Source of the DNA: Occallatibacter riparius
GTDB lineage: Bacteria; Acidobacteriota; Terriglobia; Terriglobales; Acidobacteriaceae
Reading direction: 5' to 3'
Assembly (NCBI RefSeq): GCF_025264625.1
Contig: NZ_CP093313.1
Span: forward strand, 4,960,001-5,024,000
Length of the DNA stretch: 64,000 bases
Made by a program: the position numbers and the translations under genes. The notes under the pieces were generated by a model that did no database searches, was not told the origin of the DNA, and saw nothing but the letters and a program-made list of their open reading frames with translations. Below, piece by piece: positions 52,233 to 62,319 of this stretch (within the stretch, counting starts at the first letter, position 1; the number at the start of each line of letters is the position of its first letter).

Positions 52233-53712
52233 CCCCCTGCGTCGTCGTATCCATGCCCGGCACTTGCAGCGTGTGGGCCGCCGTCTCCGCAGCCTTTAGA
52301 ACCGTGTTAGGAACAATGCCCAGCGCCAGCGTAGCCGCCGTCGTGAACAGCAGCGCCGCACCCACCGCAATCCCAACCTGCGGCAGAGCGAACGGCCTGC
52401 GACCCTCTTCTTCCGGTTTCTGCGCCGCCGTGAATGCCAGCCGCAGATAATACGCCGCCGACACGCCCGAGTTCAGTAGTCCAATCAGCGCCAGCGCAAT
52501 CGCGCCTCCGCCCACCGCCGCTGAAAATGCATAGAACTTGCCGAAGAATCCGCTGGTGAAGGGAATTCCCACCAGGGACACCAGGAAGAAGATCAGCAGA
52601 ATGCCCAGCAGCGGCGACCGGTAAATCAGCCCACGGAAGTCGTTCACCATAGGCAGTTCTTCCTCGTAGCCCTCAGCCAGCGTCACCACTGCGAACACGC
52701 CTACATTCATCGCCGCGTACGCCGCGGTGTAGAACGCTGCCGCCGCCACGCCGGTCTGTCCCAGTCCCGCAAACGCCGCCAGCAAATAGCCCGCATGCGC
52801 AATCGACGAGTACGCCAGCATGCGCTTCACATTCTGCTGCCGCAGCGCCGCCAGGTTGCCGATCGTCATCGACGCCACTGCCACCACCCACAGCAACGGC
52901 TGCCAGTAGCTTCGCAGCGTCGGCAGCATCTCATAAGTCACGCGCAGCAGCAATGCAAACGCAGCCGCCTTCGGCCCCGTCGACATCAACGCCACCACCG
53001 GCGATGGCGCGCCTTCATATGCATCTGGCGTCCACACATGAAATGGCGCTGCCGACACCTTGAAGAGGATGCCGATCAGCATCATGATCAGCGCCATAAT
53101 CACAAACGGATGGTTCTGCACTCCCGGCACAATCCGCGCAATCTCGTAGATCTGCGTCGTCCCAGTTGCGCCAAAGATCAGCGCGACGCCATACAGCAGG
53201 AATGCCGTCGCAAACGACCCCAGCAGGAAGTACTTGATCGCCGCTTCCGGCCCTTGGCCCGTCTGCTTGCGGAAACCCGCCAGCACATATGTCGCAATGG
53301 ACGAAATCTCCAGCGCGATAAACACCACCAGCAGCTCGATCGCGCTCGTCAGCAGGCACATGCCCACCGCGCCGAACACCATCAGGGCGTAATACTCGCC
53401 TTGGTGATGCGAGTCTTCCGGCAGCGCATCCATCGACAGCAGAATTGACACCAGCACGATCCCGCAGATCAGCACGTGGAAGAACACCGTGAACGGGCTC
53501 GTCTCCACCGCGCCGAAGAACGCCGTCCCCGTCTGCAGATTGAGCTGCCACACGCTGCTCCACAGCGCGACGGTCGTGCCGATCGCCCCCAGCCATCCCA
53601 GCGAGCGCCGCGCCATACCCGCGGGCATGCTCGCGTCAATCAGCATGATCAAAATGCCCGTAATCGTCAGGACAATCTCAGGCAGTATGCGAAGGCTGTC
53701 TTGTGCGTTCAT
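52204..53712 (-). CDS. nuoN: NADH-quinone oxidoreductase subunit N
   Basis: A 502-aa antiporter-like membrane subunit with about 14 helices. It carries the proton-antiporter domain with [32 protein letters not shown] (Lys in the half channel) and [18 protein letters not shown]. It is the last gene of the leftward nuo unit and starts at the nuoM stop. Confidence 0.96.
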   Translation of the reverse strand: MNAQDSLRILPEIVLTITGILIMLIDASMPAGMARRSLGWLGAIGTTVALWSSVWQLNLQTGTAFFGAVETSPFTVFFHVLICGIVLVSILLSMDALPEDSHHQGEYYALMVFGAVGMCLLTSAIELLVVFIALEISSIATYVLAGFRKQTGQGPEAAIKYFLLGSFATAFLLYGVALIFGATGTTQIYEIARIVPGVQNHPFVIMALIMMLIGILFKVSAAPFHVWTPDAYEGAPSPVVALMSTGPKAAAFALLLRVTYEMLPTLRSYWQPLLWVVAVASMTIGNLAALRQQNVKRMLAYSSIAHAGYLLAAFAGLGQTGVAAAAFYTAAYAAMNVGVFAVVTLAEGYEEELPMVNDFRGLIYRSPLLGILLIFFLVSLVGIPFTSGFFGKFYAFSAAVGGGAIALALIGLLNSGVSAAYYLRLAFTAAQKPEEEGRRPFALPQVGIAVGAALLFTTAATLALGIVPNTVLKAAETAAHTLQVPGMDTTTQGANPPMQPHP

Positions 53713-55284
53713 TTACTTTGCCTCCGCGGAGACGTTCGAAATAACCATTCGTACAGATTGCGGAGCAGGACTGTTCTTATCTACCAGCTGCACCCGCACC
53801 GGTCCTTCGAAATCCTCAATCGCGCGCAGCCACACATTCGGCGCAACGCCCATCACCAGCATCAGCACCGCCAGCGGCGCCAGCGCAACCCACTCGTTGA
53901 CGCGCAGATCGTGCACAGGTTCCGTCGCCGCCATCGGGCTCTCCGGACCGTAGAACAAGCGCTGCACCAGCCACAGCACATACGCCGCGCCCAGGATAAC
54001 CGTCACCGTCGCCACGATCGCCCAGCCCTTGTTCACGCCCGTAAACGTGCTCGACAGGATCAGGAACTCGCCGATGAAGCCGTTCATCAGCGGAAGCCCC
54101 ACCATCGCCAGGCTCGTGATCACGAAGAACGTTGCCGTCCGCGGCAGCTTCGCGGCCACGCCGCCGTAGCTCGCAATCTGGCTCGTCCGGTAGCGCGTAT
54201 CCAGCACGCCCAGCAGCACGAACAGCGCGCCCTCAATCACGCCCTCATTCAGCGTCTGGAACACCGCTCCATCGCGGCCCGCCAGCGTAAACCCGTACAC
54301 GCCCAGCGTGATCAGACTGAAGTGGCTCACCGTCGCAAACGCAATCAGCTTCCAGAAATCCCTCTGCACCAGCGCCAGGCACGCCCCGTAGATCACGCCG
54401 ATCACCGTCAGCACAATCAGCGTCGGCGCAATCGCCTTCGCCTGAGCAGGGAAGAGCCCCACATGGAACCGGATCATCGAATACAGTCCCAGCTTGCCCG
54501 CAATCACCATTGACAGTGCAACCGGCGCCTCGCTGAAGCTGTCCGCCAGCCATCCATGAAGCGGAAACACCGGCACCTTCACCGCGAACGCGAAGAGGAA
54601 CGCCAGCGCCACCCAGAACATCGCCGTCCCTGAATACGTCGAGCTCGCCAGCATCACCCGCAGATCGACAAAGTTGAACGTCCCCGTCTTCGCCCACAGC
54701 CACAGAATCGCCACCAGCAGCGGAGCCGACGGAATGAACGTAAACAGGAAGAACTTCGTCGCCGCAGCCGGCCCGTTCTTGCGCCCGTACATCGCCATCA
54801 GCACGGCCATCGGCACCAGCGTCAGCTCCCAGAACCCGTAGTACACCATGAGGTCCAGTGCCACAAACACGCCGAACATCGCCGTCTGCTGCACCATAAA
54901 CAGCGAATAGAAAACCTTCTTCCGTTCCTTGATCGCGTTCCAGCTCGCCAGCACGCCGACGGGGCCGAGCAGCCCACTCAGCACCACGAGCCACATGCTC
55001 AGTCCGTCCACGCCCACGTGATACGCAATGCCCGAAGAGTGCGAAGCAAAATCAGCCGAACCGCCGAGATCGATCCACGGCTTATTGATCTCAAACTGGA
55101 ACCCCGGCTGCCCCGCGATGAAATGCGCCGGCAGATGCAACGTCAGCCCGAACGTCACCAGCGTCGTAATCAGTCCCACCCACGCAGCCAGCTTGCCGCG
55201 GTCCGGCAAAATCGCAATCAGAATCGCACCGGCAAGCGGCGCCAGCAGGATCCACGTGAGAACCGAATTATTGATAGCGTCCAT
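53713..55284 (-). CDS. nuoM: NADH-quinone oxidoreductase subunit M
   Basis: 523 aa from the ATG at 55284, 4 nt after the nuoL stop; a longer frame to 55335 is not supported. Antiporter-like membrane subunit: VGVDGLSMWLVVLSGLLGPV, FWELTLVPMAVLMAMYG, KVPVFPLHGWLADSFSEAPV, FATVSHFSLITLGVYGF and LPLMNGFIGEFLIL. It pumps protons within the membrane arm. Confidence 0.96.
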   Translation of the reverse strand: MDAINNSVLTWILLAPLAGAILIAILPDRGKLAAWVGLITTLVTFGLTLHLPAHFIAGQPGFQFEINKPWIDLGGSADFASHSSGIAYHVGVDGLSMWLVVLSGLLGPVGVLASWNAIKERKKVFYSLFMVQQTAMFGVFVALDLMVYYGFWELTLVPMAVLMAMYGRKNGPAAATKFFLFTFIPSAPLLVAILWLWAKTGTFNFVDLRVMLASSTYSGTAMFWVALAFLFAFAVKVPVFPLHGWLADSFSEAPVALSMVIAGKLGLYSMIRFHVGLFPAQAKAIAPTLIVLTVIGVIYGACLALVQRDFWKLIAFATVSHFSLITLGVYGFTLAGRDGAVFQTLNEGVIEGALFVLLGVLDTRYRTSQIASYGGVAAKLPRTATFFVITSLAMVGLPLMNGFIGEFLILSSTFTGVNKGWAIVATVTVILGAAYVLWLVQRLFYGPESPMAATEPVHDLRVNEWVALAPLAVLMLVMGVAPNVWLRAIEDFEGPVRVQLVDKNSPAPQSVRMVISNVSAEAK

Positions 55285-55288
55285 CGTC

Positions 55289-57265
55289 TCAGTGCCCCGC
55301 CCAATCAATGTGCATACCGCCGATGTGCAGTCCAAGATGACTCAGCATGCCGTTCCAGCCAGCCAGCGCGAACAGCAGCAGCACCGCCGCCGCCGCGGCC
55401 AGCCACGCCGCATACGAACGCAGATTGCCGCTCTGCCATTTCTGCAGAATCGCCCCGCTCAGCAAAGCCGAGCCGGAGAGCAGCCACGCCAGCCCGCCCA
55501 GGATGGCGTACTCCACAACCCACTCCAGCACAAACCGCGAAATCGCCAGCAGCGGCTTCACGATCACCGCGCCATACAATTCATCCACCCAGTACTTGCG
55601 CTCCAGCACAACGTACCCAGGCGCGGAAGCCAGCGGCTCCTGCCCCTCGTTATCGCGGTAGAGGAGGTGCGCAATGCCCAGCCCGGCCAGCGCCGCCAGC
55701 ACTGCCAGTCCTATCAGCACCCATTTCGTAGTGCCCTCAGGCTCCGCCGCCACCGCGCCCGCGGCTGGCTGCAGGAATGTGCCAAAGTGTTCCGCGCCAA
55801 TCCACCCGCCGCCAATCGACAGCAGCGCCAGAATCACCAGCGGCCCCAGCATCGACCACGGGCTCTCATGCGCATGAACCTCATGGCTGCGCGGCTTGCC
55901 CAGGAACGTCAGGTACCACAACCGGAACATGTAGAACGAGGTCAGCAGGGCAGTGAAGAGTCCGATAAACCAGAACACCTTCCCGCTGGTGCCGTGCTCA
56001 AACGCCGCCGCCAAAATCGCGTCCTTCGAATAGAACGCCGCCAGGAACGGGAATCCAGCAATCGTGAACACCGCGATCGTCATCGTCCAGAACGTCACCG
56101 GCATTGCTTTGCGCAACCCGCCCATCTTGCGCATATCCTGCTCGCCGCCCATGCCGTGAATCACCGACCCGGCCGCGAGGAACAGCAGCGCCTTGAAGAA
56201 CGCATGCGTCATCAGGTGGAAAATGCCGGCCGAGTAAGCCGCCACGCCGCACGCCAGGAACATGTACCCAAGCTGCGACACAGTCGAGTACGCCAGCACC
56301 CGCTTGATATCCGTCTGCACCAAACCAATCGTCGCCGCAAACAGCGCCGTCGCCGCGCCCACCAGCGCCACAATGAACATCGCCAGCGGCGAGCGGTCGA
56401 ACAGGAAGTGCGTGCGCGCAATCATGTACACGCCCGCCGTCACCATCGTCGCCGCGTGAATCAGCGCCGACACCGGCGTCGGGCCTTCCATCGCATCCGG
56501 CAGCCACACATACAGCGGCAACTGCGCGCTCTTGCCCGTCGCGCCAATCAGCAGGCAGATCGCGATCGTTGTCAGCACTCCGCCGGTCCATCCCGGATTC
56601 ATCGCCAGTTTCGCCGCAATCTCACCGAAGCCGAGCGATCCGAAATTCGCCAGCAGCAGGAACATCCCGATCAGGAATCCGAAATCGCCGATGCGGTTGA
56701 CGATGAACGCCTTCTTGCCCGCATCCGCCGCCGACGTCTTCTGATACCAGAACCCGATCAGCAGGTACGACGCCAGGCCCACGCCCTCCCAGCCCACAAA
56801 CATCAGCAGGGCATTGCCCGCCAGCACCAGCGTGGTCATGAAGAACAGGAACAGGTTCAGGTAGGCGAAGTAGCGCCAGTAGGCCCTGTCCTCATGCATG
56901 TAGCGCACGGAATAGATATGGATCAGGAAGCCCACGCCCGTGATCACCAGCAGCATCACCAGCGAAAGCTGATCGAGCACGAAACTGAAATCAATGTGGA
57001 GCGATCCGGCAGTTAGCCAAGTGCCGACATTCTCAATGACCGGTTGAAAAACGGAACAAGGTCCAATACCGGGGCCGCATTGAATGTGGGTGAAGATGTA
57101 CGCGCGTACTGCAGCATTCAGCACCACGCCGAATGAAGCCAGCGGCGCAAGCAGCGCCACCGCACTCACCACAGCCTTCGGCAATCGCGCGCCCAGAATT
57201 CCATTAATGAGGAACCCCGCAAACGGCAGCAGCGGAATCAGCCAGAGATACATAGATCCGGTCAT
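55289..57265 (-). CDS. nuoL: NADH-quinone oxidoreductase subunit L
   Basis: A 658-aa antiporter-like subunit with the long C-terminal lateral helix region. Landmarks: [98 protein letters not shown] and [14 protein letters not shown]. Its start overlaps the nuoK stop (ATGA). Normal length. Confidence 0.97.
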   Translation of the reverse strand: MTGSMYLWLIPLLPFAGFLINGILGARLPKAVVSAVALLAPLASFGVVLNAAVRAYIFTHIQCGPGIGPCSVFQPVIENVGTWLTAGSLHIDFSFVLDQLSLVMLLVITGVGFLIHIYSVRYMHEDRAYWRYFAYLNLFLFFMTTLVLAGNALLMFVGWEGVGLASYLLIGFWYQKTSAADAGKKAFIVNRIGDFGFLIGMFLLLANFGSLGFGEIAAKLAMNPGWTGGVLTTIAICLLIGATGKSAQLPLYVWLPDAMEGPTPVSALIHAATMVTAGVYMIARTHFLFDRSPLAMFIVALVGAATALFAATIGLVQTDIKRVLAYSTVSQLGYMFLACGVAAYSAGIFHLMTHAFFKALLFLAAGSVIHGMGGEQDMRKMGGLRKAMPVTFWTMTIAVFTIAGFPFLAAFYSKDAILAAAFEHGTSGKVFWFIGLFTALLTSFYMFRLWYLTFLGKPRSHEVHAHESPWSMLGPLVILALLSIGGGWIGAEHFGTFLQPAAGAVAAEPEGTTKWVLIGLAVLAALAGLGIAHLLYRDNEGQEPLASAPGYVVLERKYWVDELYGAVIVKPLLAISRFVLEWVVEYAILGGLAWLLSGSALLSGAILQKWQSGNLRSYAAWLAAAAAVLLLFALAGWNGMLSHLGLHIGGMHIDWAGH

Positions 57266-57564
57266 AGTTTCATCAGGTCGATTCGGTCGACGGCCAAGGT
57301 ACCGCGTGCGCGGAAGATAGCAATAATGATGGCCAGTCCCACAGCCGCTTCAGCCGCGGCCACCACCATCACAAAGAAAACGAAAATCTGCCCCTTCACC
57401 AAATGCCACTGGTGCGCGAAGGTGACAAACGAAAGATTCACGCCGTTCAGCATCAGCTCAATCGACATGAACACCGTAATGATGTTGCGCTTGATCAGAA
57501 ACCCGACAATGCCCAAACAGAATAGCGTCGCGCTCAGCAGCAGATACCAGGAGATCGGAATCAC
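57262..57564 (-). CDS. nuoK: NADH-quinone oxidoreductase subunit K
   Basis: 100 aa with three helices: [39 protein letters not shown] (Glu in helix 2, proton path) and [20 protein letters not shown] (second Glu). ATGA overlaps join it to nuoJ and nuoL. Confidence 0.97.
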   Translation of the reverse strand: MIPISWYLLLSATLFCLGIVGFLIKRNIITVFMSIELMLNGVNLSFVTFAHQWHLVKGQIFVFFVMVVAAAEAAVGLAIIIAIFRARGTLAVDRIDLMKL

Positions 57565-58118
57565 TTGCTCACCGTCCGTTCTTCGCGCACCGAGTTCGTG
57601 AACGGCACCTTGACTTTGGGTTGGTCACCGCTTCCATGACGCGCCAATGCCACCGCGCCCAGAATTGCAATCAGGATCAGCACCGACGTCACTTCAAACG
57701 GCAGCAGCAGTTCGTGGAAGAGCACGCGGCTCAGTTCTTCAGTGCTGGTGATCGGGTCGCTCAGCGAAACCTGGCCCAGCCCCGGCGCTTTCAGAATCAC
57801 GGTGGCAATCACCGCCAGCACCACGGCCACGGCAGGGAAGCCCAGCACGGTCGCGGCCCTGCTGCCCAGCGTGCGCTCCTCGCGCCCCGCGTTCAGCAGC
57901 ATCACCACAAAGGTGAACAGCACCATGATTGCGCCGGCATACACGATGATCTGCGCCGCCGCCAGAAACTCGGCCCCCAGCAGCAGATACAGCACAGCCA
58001 GCGAACTCATCACCACCACCAGCGACAGCGCGCTGTTGATGGGATGTTTCTGTAGCAGGAGATTCAGCGCTCCCGCTATGCAGAGTCCGGCGAAAATTAC
58101 AAAGAGTACCAGGTGCAT
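57561..58118 (-). CDS. nuoJ: NADH-quinone oxidoreductase subunit J
   Basis: 185 aa from the ATG at 58118 (MHLVLFVIF); the longer frame from 58145 adds nine residues with no support. Five helices with [40 protein letters not shown] and [16 protein letters not shown]. It is the first gene of the J-K-L-M-N block. Upstream, where nuoI is usually found, there is only 181 bp of repeat-like sequence. Confidence 0.96.
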   Translation of the reverse strand: MHLVLFVIFAGLCIAGALNLLLQKHPINSALSLVVVMSSLAVLYLLLGAEFLAAAQIIVYAGAIMVLFTFVVMLLNAGREERTLGSRAATVLGFPAVAVVLAVIATVILKAPGLGQVSLSDPITSTEELSRVLFHELLLPFEVTSVLILIAILGAVALARHGSGDQPKVKVPFTNSVREERTVSK

Positions 58119-58299
58119 CGTTCCATCGCATGCAGCAGGCAGCAAGCAGTTACGCTCGCCGATTTGAAGGGAGGCCGCAAAGCAAATTCGCTTCGTGAGA
58201 CTACCCCGATTTTACTTGGCCCGGGTGCCCCCTCCAAGCTCTGCTTGGGTGGGAAAACCAGACTACGCGTCCCGGATCTGACACCGGGGATCCGCACAA
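58119..58299. repeat. Repeat-bearing gap between nuoH and nuoJ (no nuoI)
   Basis: 181 bases without a gene. They contain an inverted repeat CCAAGC-TCT-GCTTGG (58234-58248) inside GGGTGCCCCCTCC...TTGGGTGGG, similar in character to the repeats at 9.5-10.2 kb, and GGATC/GATCC arms (about 58274-58291). No 4Fe-4S motif can be read in any frame. Confidence 0.5.
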
Positions 58300-59349
58300 C
58301 TACTGCTTAAACGCAAACCACAGGCTGGTGCCAATTACATTCAAAATTGCCAGCGGCAACAGGAACCGCCAGCCGAAATTCATCAACTGGTCATAGCGGA
58401 AACGCGGCAGCGTGCCGCGCACCCACACATACAGAAACAGGAAGCTGAACACCTTCAGCACAAACCAGAAGATCGGAAACACCACATTCGCAAACGTGCT
58501 CTGGAACGGCCCGATCAGATCACCCAGCGGGCTCGTCCATCCGCCCAGGAACAAGAGCGTCGCCACGCATCCCACCGTGATCATGTTCGCGTACTCAGCC
58601 ATGAAGAACATCGCAAACTTCATCGAACTGTACTCGGTGTGATATCCCGCCGTCAGTTCGCTCTCGGCTTCCGGCAGATCGAACGGCGCTCGATTGGTCT
58701 CTGCATACGCCGCCATCAGGTAGATGAAGAACCCGATAAACTGCAGCCCGCCAAACAAATTCCAGCTCAGAATCCCGTGCCGTGCCTGGCTCTCCACAAT
58801 CTCGCGCAGGTTCAGCGTGCCCGCCCGCAGCACCACGCCCACCAGCGACAACCCCAGCGCCAGCTCATAGCTGATCAGCTGCGCCGATGACCGCAGCGAA
58901 CCCAGCAGCGAATACTTGTTATTCGACGACCAACCCGCCAGCGCAATCCCGTACACGCCAACCGACGTGATCCCCAGAATCACCAGCAGCCCAATGTTGA
59001 CATCCGCAATCTGAAAGAACCGGAATCCGTCCTTCGCAATGTCAGGCGATCCGAACGGCACCACCGAAATCGAAATCATCGCGCAGCCCAGCGACAGAAT
59101 CGGCGCCAGCAGATACAGCGGCCGATACACCGTCCCCGGAATGATGTCTTCCTTCAGGAAATTCTTCGCGCCATCCACCAGCGGCTGCAGCAGCCCAAAC
59201 GGACCCACGCGGCTGGGTCCCCAGCGATTCTGGATCCTTCCCACCAGCTTGCGCTCCAGCAGCACCGTGTAGGCGACGCCCATCAGCAGCACCACCGTCA
59301 CCACGATGACCTTGAGGATGCTCCAAAGTACAAACTGCAGAATCGTCAC
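58300..59349 (-). CDS. nuoH: NADH-quinone oxidoreductase subunit H
   Basis: 349 aa with about eight helices: VAYTVLLERKLVGRIQNRWG, GPFGLLQPLVDGAKNFLKED, GLSLVGVVLRAGTLNLREIV, AAYAETNRAPFDLPEAESEL (quinone-site acidic loop) and TVGCVATLLFLGGWTSPLG, then WVRGTLPRFRYDQLMNFGWR. It anchors the membrane arm to the hydrophilic arm at the quinone site. 104 nt with a repeat separate it from nuoG. Confidence 0.97.
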   Translation of the reverse strand: MTILQFVLWSILKVIVVTVVLLMGVAYTVLLERKLVGRIQNRWGPSRVGPFGLLQPLVDGAKNFLKEDIIPGTVYRPLYLLAPILSLGCAMISISVVPFGSPDIAKDGFRFFQIADVNIGLLVILGITSVGVYGIALAGWSSNNKYSLLGSLRSSAQLISYELALGLSLVGVVLRAGTLNLREIVESQARHGILSWNLFGGLQFIGFFIYLMAAYAETNRAPFDLPEAESELTAGYHTEYSSMKFAMFFMAEYANMITVGCVATLLFLGGWTSPLGDLIGPFQSTFANVVFPIFWFVLKVFSFLFLYVWVRGTLPRFRYDQLMNFGWRFLLPLAILNVIGTSLWFAFKQ

Positions 59350-59413
59350 TTGCCTGAACCTTTCTACCCAACCACTGCTCTGTACTCAACCACTACCTTC
59401 TACTAACCACTAC

Positions 59414-59450
59414 GTTGTCATCCTGAGCGGAGCGAAGGATCTGCGGTTGT
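59414..59450 (+). repeat. Dispersed intergenic repeat, copy 3
   Basis: GTTGTCATCCTGAGCGGAGC followed by GAAGGATCTGCGGTTGT, directly at the 3' end of nuoG and before nuoH. Confidence 0.75.
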
Positions 59451-59453
59451 TTT

Positions 59454-61781
59454 TCAATCCGCCGCAGTCTCCGCCACTTCCTTTTGTCGCGACTGATACT
59501 CATTCAACTCGCGCATGTACCCGCTATACCGCCCGAGCGTTCCCGAGGTGAACAGCCCATCGTGCGCCGGCGCAACCTGCTCTGACCGCCCGTTCGTCAG
59601 TGCCGACAACGGCACAAACCCCGGCTCACTCTTCACATCATTTCCTGTGAGTAGGCTCAGCCGATCCAGCTTGTACGAAGGCACCAGCCGCTCGATCTCA
59701 TCCAGCACCGCCAGCGGATCGAATGGGCTCAGCCTCGGCTCTAGCCCGCGCCCCGCCAGCCACACACCATGCCGATCGGCCTCACCCGATTGCGCTCCGC
59801 GTGTCTGCCCGAGGTCCCCGCGCACACCGCGCTTCCCAAACGGAACCAGCGTCTTCACATCGGCGCCCATCATCGTTGCCAGCCGAACCAGAATCTCGAA
59901 GTCAGGCCGCACGCCCGGACGGTCCGCAGCCTTCTTCACCATCTGCACATCGCCAAACGTGTTCGTCACCGTTCCCGACTTCTCATACAGACTTGCCGCC
60001 GGAAACACCACGTCCGCCAGCGCCGCCGTCTCTGTCAGGAACAAATCCTGCACCACCACAAACGTGTTCTTCAGCGAGGCCGGCTCGATATTCAGCCTGC
60101 CCACCGGATTCGCACCCATCACCAGCAGCCCGCCAATCGAGCGATGCTGCGCGGCATCCATCATCTCCGCCACCGTCTTGCCCGGCGTCGACGGCAATCC
60201 CGGATACTCCTGCGCGAACCCGCCCGCATCCGCCACCGGCACATACCCCGGCAGCAGATCAGGCAGCACCCCCATGTCTGCCGCGCCGCGCGAATTCGAG
60301 TGATCGCCCAGAAACGCGAACTTCACATTTCCGCGCTTCAATCCCCAGCTGACCAGCGCGCCAATCTGTTCGCCGCGGAACTCCTGCCCGAAGATCACCA
60401 GCAGCGACTCTTCAGCCGCAACCGCCTTCGCAAAATCGCCCTGCCCGCCATCGACAAGCGCTGTCAGATCGCGATACCCATTCGGCGGCACGCCTTGCGA
60501 CGCCTTCGCCTGCCGCTCCAACTTGATCGAGCGGTGATTCACGATGTACAGCCGCGCCTTGTTCAGCCGCACATTGCTGCGCAACTGCCACGCCAGCAGG
60601 GGATGCTCCTCCGTCGGATTGCCGCCCACCAGCAAAATCGCCGGAGCTGTCGCCGCATCGCGCATGCTCGCGGCCTTGTCCTCGTGCCCCGCCATCGCCC
60701 GCGCAAACGCCGCAAAATCCGCGGTCCGGTGATGATCGATGTTGTTCGTCTGTAGCACCGTGCGCGCGAACTTCTGCAGCAGGTAGTTCTCTTCGTTCGT
60801 CGTGCGGTTCGAACCGATCACGCCGATCCCATCGCCGCCCCGGCTGTCTAGGACATCCTTCAATCCCGCCGCCGCAGTCTTCAGCGCATTCTCCCACGAT
60901 GCCGGCTCGAGCTGCCCATTCGCATTGCGCACCAGCGGCTTCGTAAGCCGGTCCGCGCTATCCACAAAGTCAAAGCCGAAGCGTCCCTTGGCGCACAAAA
61001 AGTCGCCATTGATGCCGCTCTTGTCGCGATTGTCCGCGCGCAGAATGTCCGCGCCTTCCTGCGACTGCCTTACGCCCAGCGTCACCTTGCATCCATCCGC
61101 GCAGTGCGTGCACACAGTCGAAACGTGGTTCATCTCCCACGGCCGCGTCTTGTAGCGATACGCGCCGCTTGTCAGCGCGCCCACCGGGCATGCGTCGATG
61201 CACATGCCGCACTCTTCGCAATCCAGATGATCGCCGCCGTTCGGCGCAATCACCGCCGTCACGCCGCGATTCTGAATCCCCAGCGCCCACACATCCATGC
61301 CTTCGCCGCACATGCGCACGCACCGGTAACACAGAATGCACCGCGGCCGATCGAAGAACACCTGCGGCGACCACTGCTGCTCTTCGCGATGCCGTTTGGC
61401 GTCCACCATCAAACTGGTGCCCGCGCCGTACTTGAACGTCATGTCCTGCAGTTCGCACTCGCCGCCCGCGTCGCACACCGGGCAGTCCAGCGGATGATTC
61501 CCCAGCAGCAGCTCAATCGTCGCCTTGCGCGCCTGCGAAATCTCCGGCGAATCCGTCACGAACACCTGGCCCTCAGCCACCGTCGTCGTGCACGCCGTCT
61601 GCAGCTTCGGCACCTTCTCCTGGCGCACCACGCACATGCGGCACGCGGCCTGCAGGCTCAACCCCGGGTAGTAGCAGAAGGCAGGAATCTCAATGCCCGC
61701 CTTGCGGCACGCCTCAATCAGCAGCGTCCCCGCGGGAGCCGTCAGCTTCTTTCCGTCAACCGTAAACGTTACGTCCGGCAT
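59454..61781 (-). CDS. nuoG: NADH-quinone oxidoreductase subunit G
   Basis: 775 aa from the ATG at 61781 (AGGAAGAG just upstream); a longer frame to 61913 adds 44 basic residues of noncoding character. The 2Fe-2S domain has C36, C47, C50 and C64. The His-Cys-Cys-Cys cluster region is HPLDCPVCDAGGECELQD, then 4Fe-4S motifs CILCYRCVRMCGEG and CEECGMCIDACP, a molybdopterin-oxidoreductase 4Fe-4S domain (CTHCADGCKV) and a degenerate molybdopterin domain. It is the large Fe-S subunit of complex I. It follows the HicB-like gene and nuoF. Confidence 0.95.
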   Translation of the reverse strand: MPDVTFTVDGKKLTAPAGTLLIEACRKAGIEIPAFCYYPGLSLQAACRMCVVRQEKVPKLQTACTTTVAEGQVFVTDSPEISQARKATIELLLGNHPLDCPVCDAGGECELQDMTFKYGAGTSLMVDAKRHREEQQWSPQVFFDRPRCILCYRCVRMCGEGMDVWALGIQNRGVTAVIAPNGGDHLDCEECGMCIDACPVGALTSGAYRYKTRPWEMNHVSTVCTHCADGCKVTLGVRQSQEGADILRADNRDKSGINGDFLCAKGRFGFDFVDSADRLTKPLVRNANGQLEPASWENALKTAAAGLKDVLDSRGGDGIGVIGSNRTTNEENYLLQKFARTVLQTNNIDHHRTADFAAFARAMAGHEDKAASMRDAATAPAILLVGGNPTEEHPLLAWQLRSNVRLNKARLYIVNHRSIKLERQAKASQGVPPNGYRDLTALVDGGQGDFAKAVAAEESLLVIFGQEFRGEQIGALVSWGLKRGNVKFAFLGDHSNSRGAADMGVLPDLLPGYVPVADAGGFAQEYPGLPSTPGKTVAEMMDAAQHRSIGGLLVMGANPVGRLNIEPASLKNTFVVVQDLFLTETAALADVVFPAASLYEKSGTVTNTFGDVQMVKKAADRPGVRPDFEILVRLATMMGADVKTLVPFGKRGVRGDLGQTRGAQSGEADRHGVWLAGRGLEPRLSPFDPLAVLDEIERLVPSYKLDRLSLLTGNDVKSEPGFVPLSALTNGRSEQVAPAHDGLFTSGTLGRYSGYMRELNEYQSRQKEVAETAAD

Positions 61782-61919
61782 TCTCTTCCTTAGTCTTTGC
61801 CGTTCCCCTGAACGGCTGTCATCCTGATCGAGCCTTGCACTACCAACCCCTCTAACCTTGCCGAAAAATCCCAACCTCTGACCTTGTCTTCCTTCCGAAA
61901 CTGCCCCAACCAAAGCTCT

Positions 61920-61979
61920 GTCATCCTGAGCGGAGCAGGTGCGTTCTTTGCACGTGCGGAGTCGAAGGATCTGCGGTTG
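61920..61979 (+). repeat. Dispersed intergenic repeat, copy 4 (with insertion)
   Basis: GTCATCCTGAGCGGAGC, then an insert containing GTGCG...GCACGTGCGG, then GTCGAAGGATCTGCGGTTG. A partial head (GTCATCCTGATCGAG) is seen at 61819-61833. It lies in the gap between hicB-like and nuoG. Confidence 0.7.
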
Positions 61980-62022
61980 CTCTTGCTGTTGCTTTTCCTC
62001 TCAGCCCTTCAATGAACTCAAA

Positions 62023-62313
62023 TCAACGAGTCGCCAACTGAACTTCTGGAACCTCAACTTCCAACCACTCGACCACGTAATGGTCAACCGACTCAACCCT
62101 AATCTCGCCAAAATCGAAACTCGTCGTTACAGGTAATGGCATTGGCTCACCATCTTCAGCGATTGCACTTAGGTAAAGTTCCAAGCATTCCTTCATCATC
62201 GCCCGCATTTCATTCAGGTCGTCGCCTACTGAACCAGCTCCTGGTATATCCGGCGAAAAGCCGGAGTAGTTGTGCTCCAGATGCTCATAAACGACCATGA
62301 ACTTCTGCTTCAT
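62023..62313 (-). CDS. hicB: Lone HicB-like antitoxin family protein
   Basis: A 96-aa protein with the HicB alpha/beta domain: KFMVVYEHLEHNYSGFSPDI, PGAGSVGDDLNEMRAMMKEC, LELYLSAIAEDGEPMPLP. HicB proteins normally neutralise the HicA mRNA interferase. No C-terminal helix-turn-helix is evident. It sits 6 nt downstream of nuoF and upstream of nuoG on the same strand, inside the nuo operon. The 240 bases between it and nuoG contain only repeats, so no hicA is adjacent. It may be an orphan or have a different role. Confidence 0.8.
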   Translation of the reverse strand: MKQKFMVVYEHLEHNYSGFSPDIPGAGSVGDDLNEMRAMMKECLELYLSAIAEDGEPMPLPVTTSFDFGEIRVESVDHYVVEWLEVEVPEVQLATR

Positions 62314-62319
62314 CTTCCC

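Noticed and set aside
55028-57016. A 662-codon open frame opposite nuoL/nuoM
   Set aside because: It crosses two well-supported genes in antisense and is Arg/Gln/His-rich.
58119-58299. Possible degenerate nuoI
   Set aside because: No CxxCxxC pattern can be recognised in any frame; the sequence is repeat-like instead.
61782-62022. Search for a hicA toxin next to the HicB-like gene
   Set aside because: The stretch is repeat and low-complexity sequence; no frame reads like the HicA double-stranded RNA-binding-like fold with its catalytic His.
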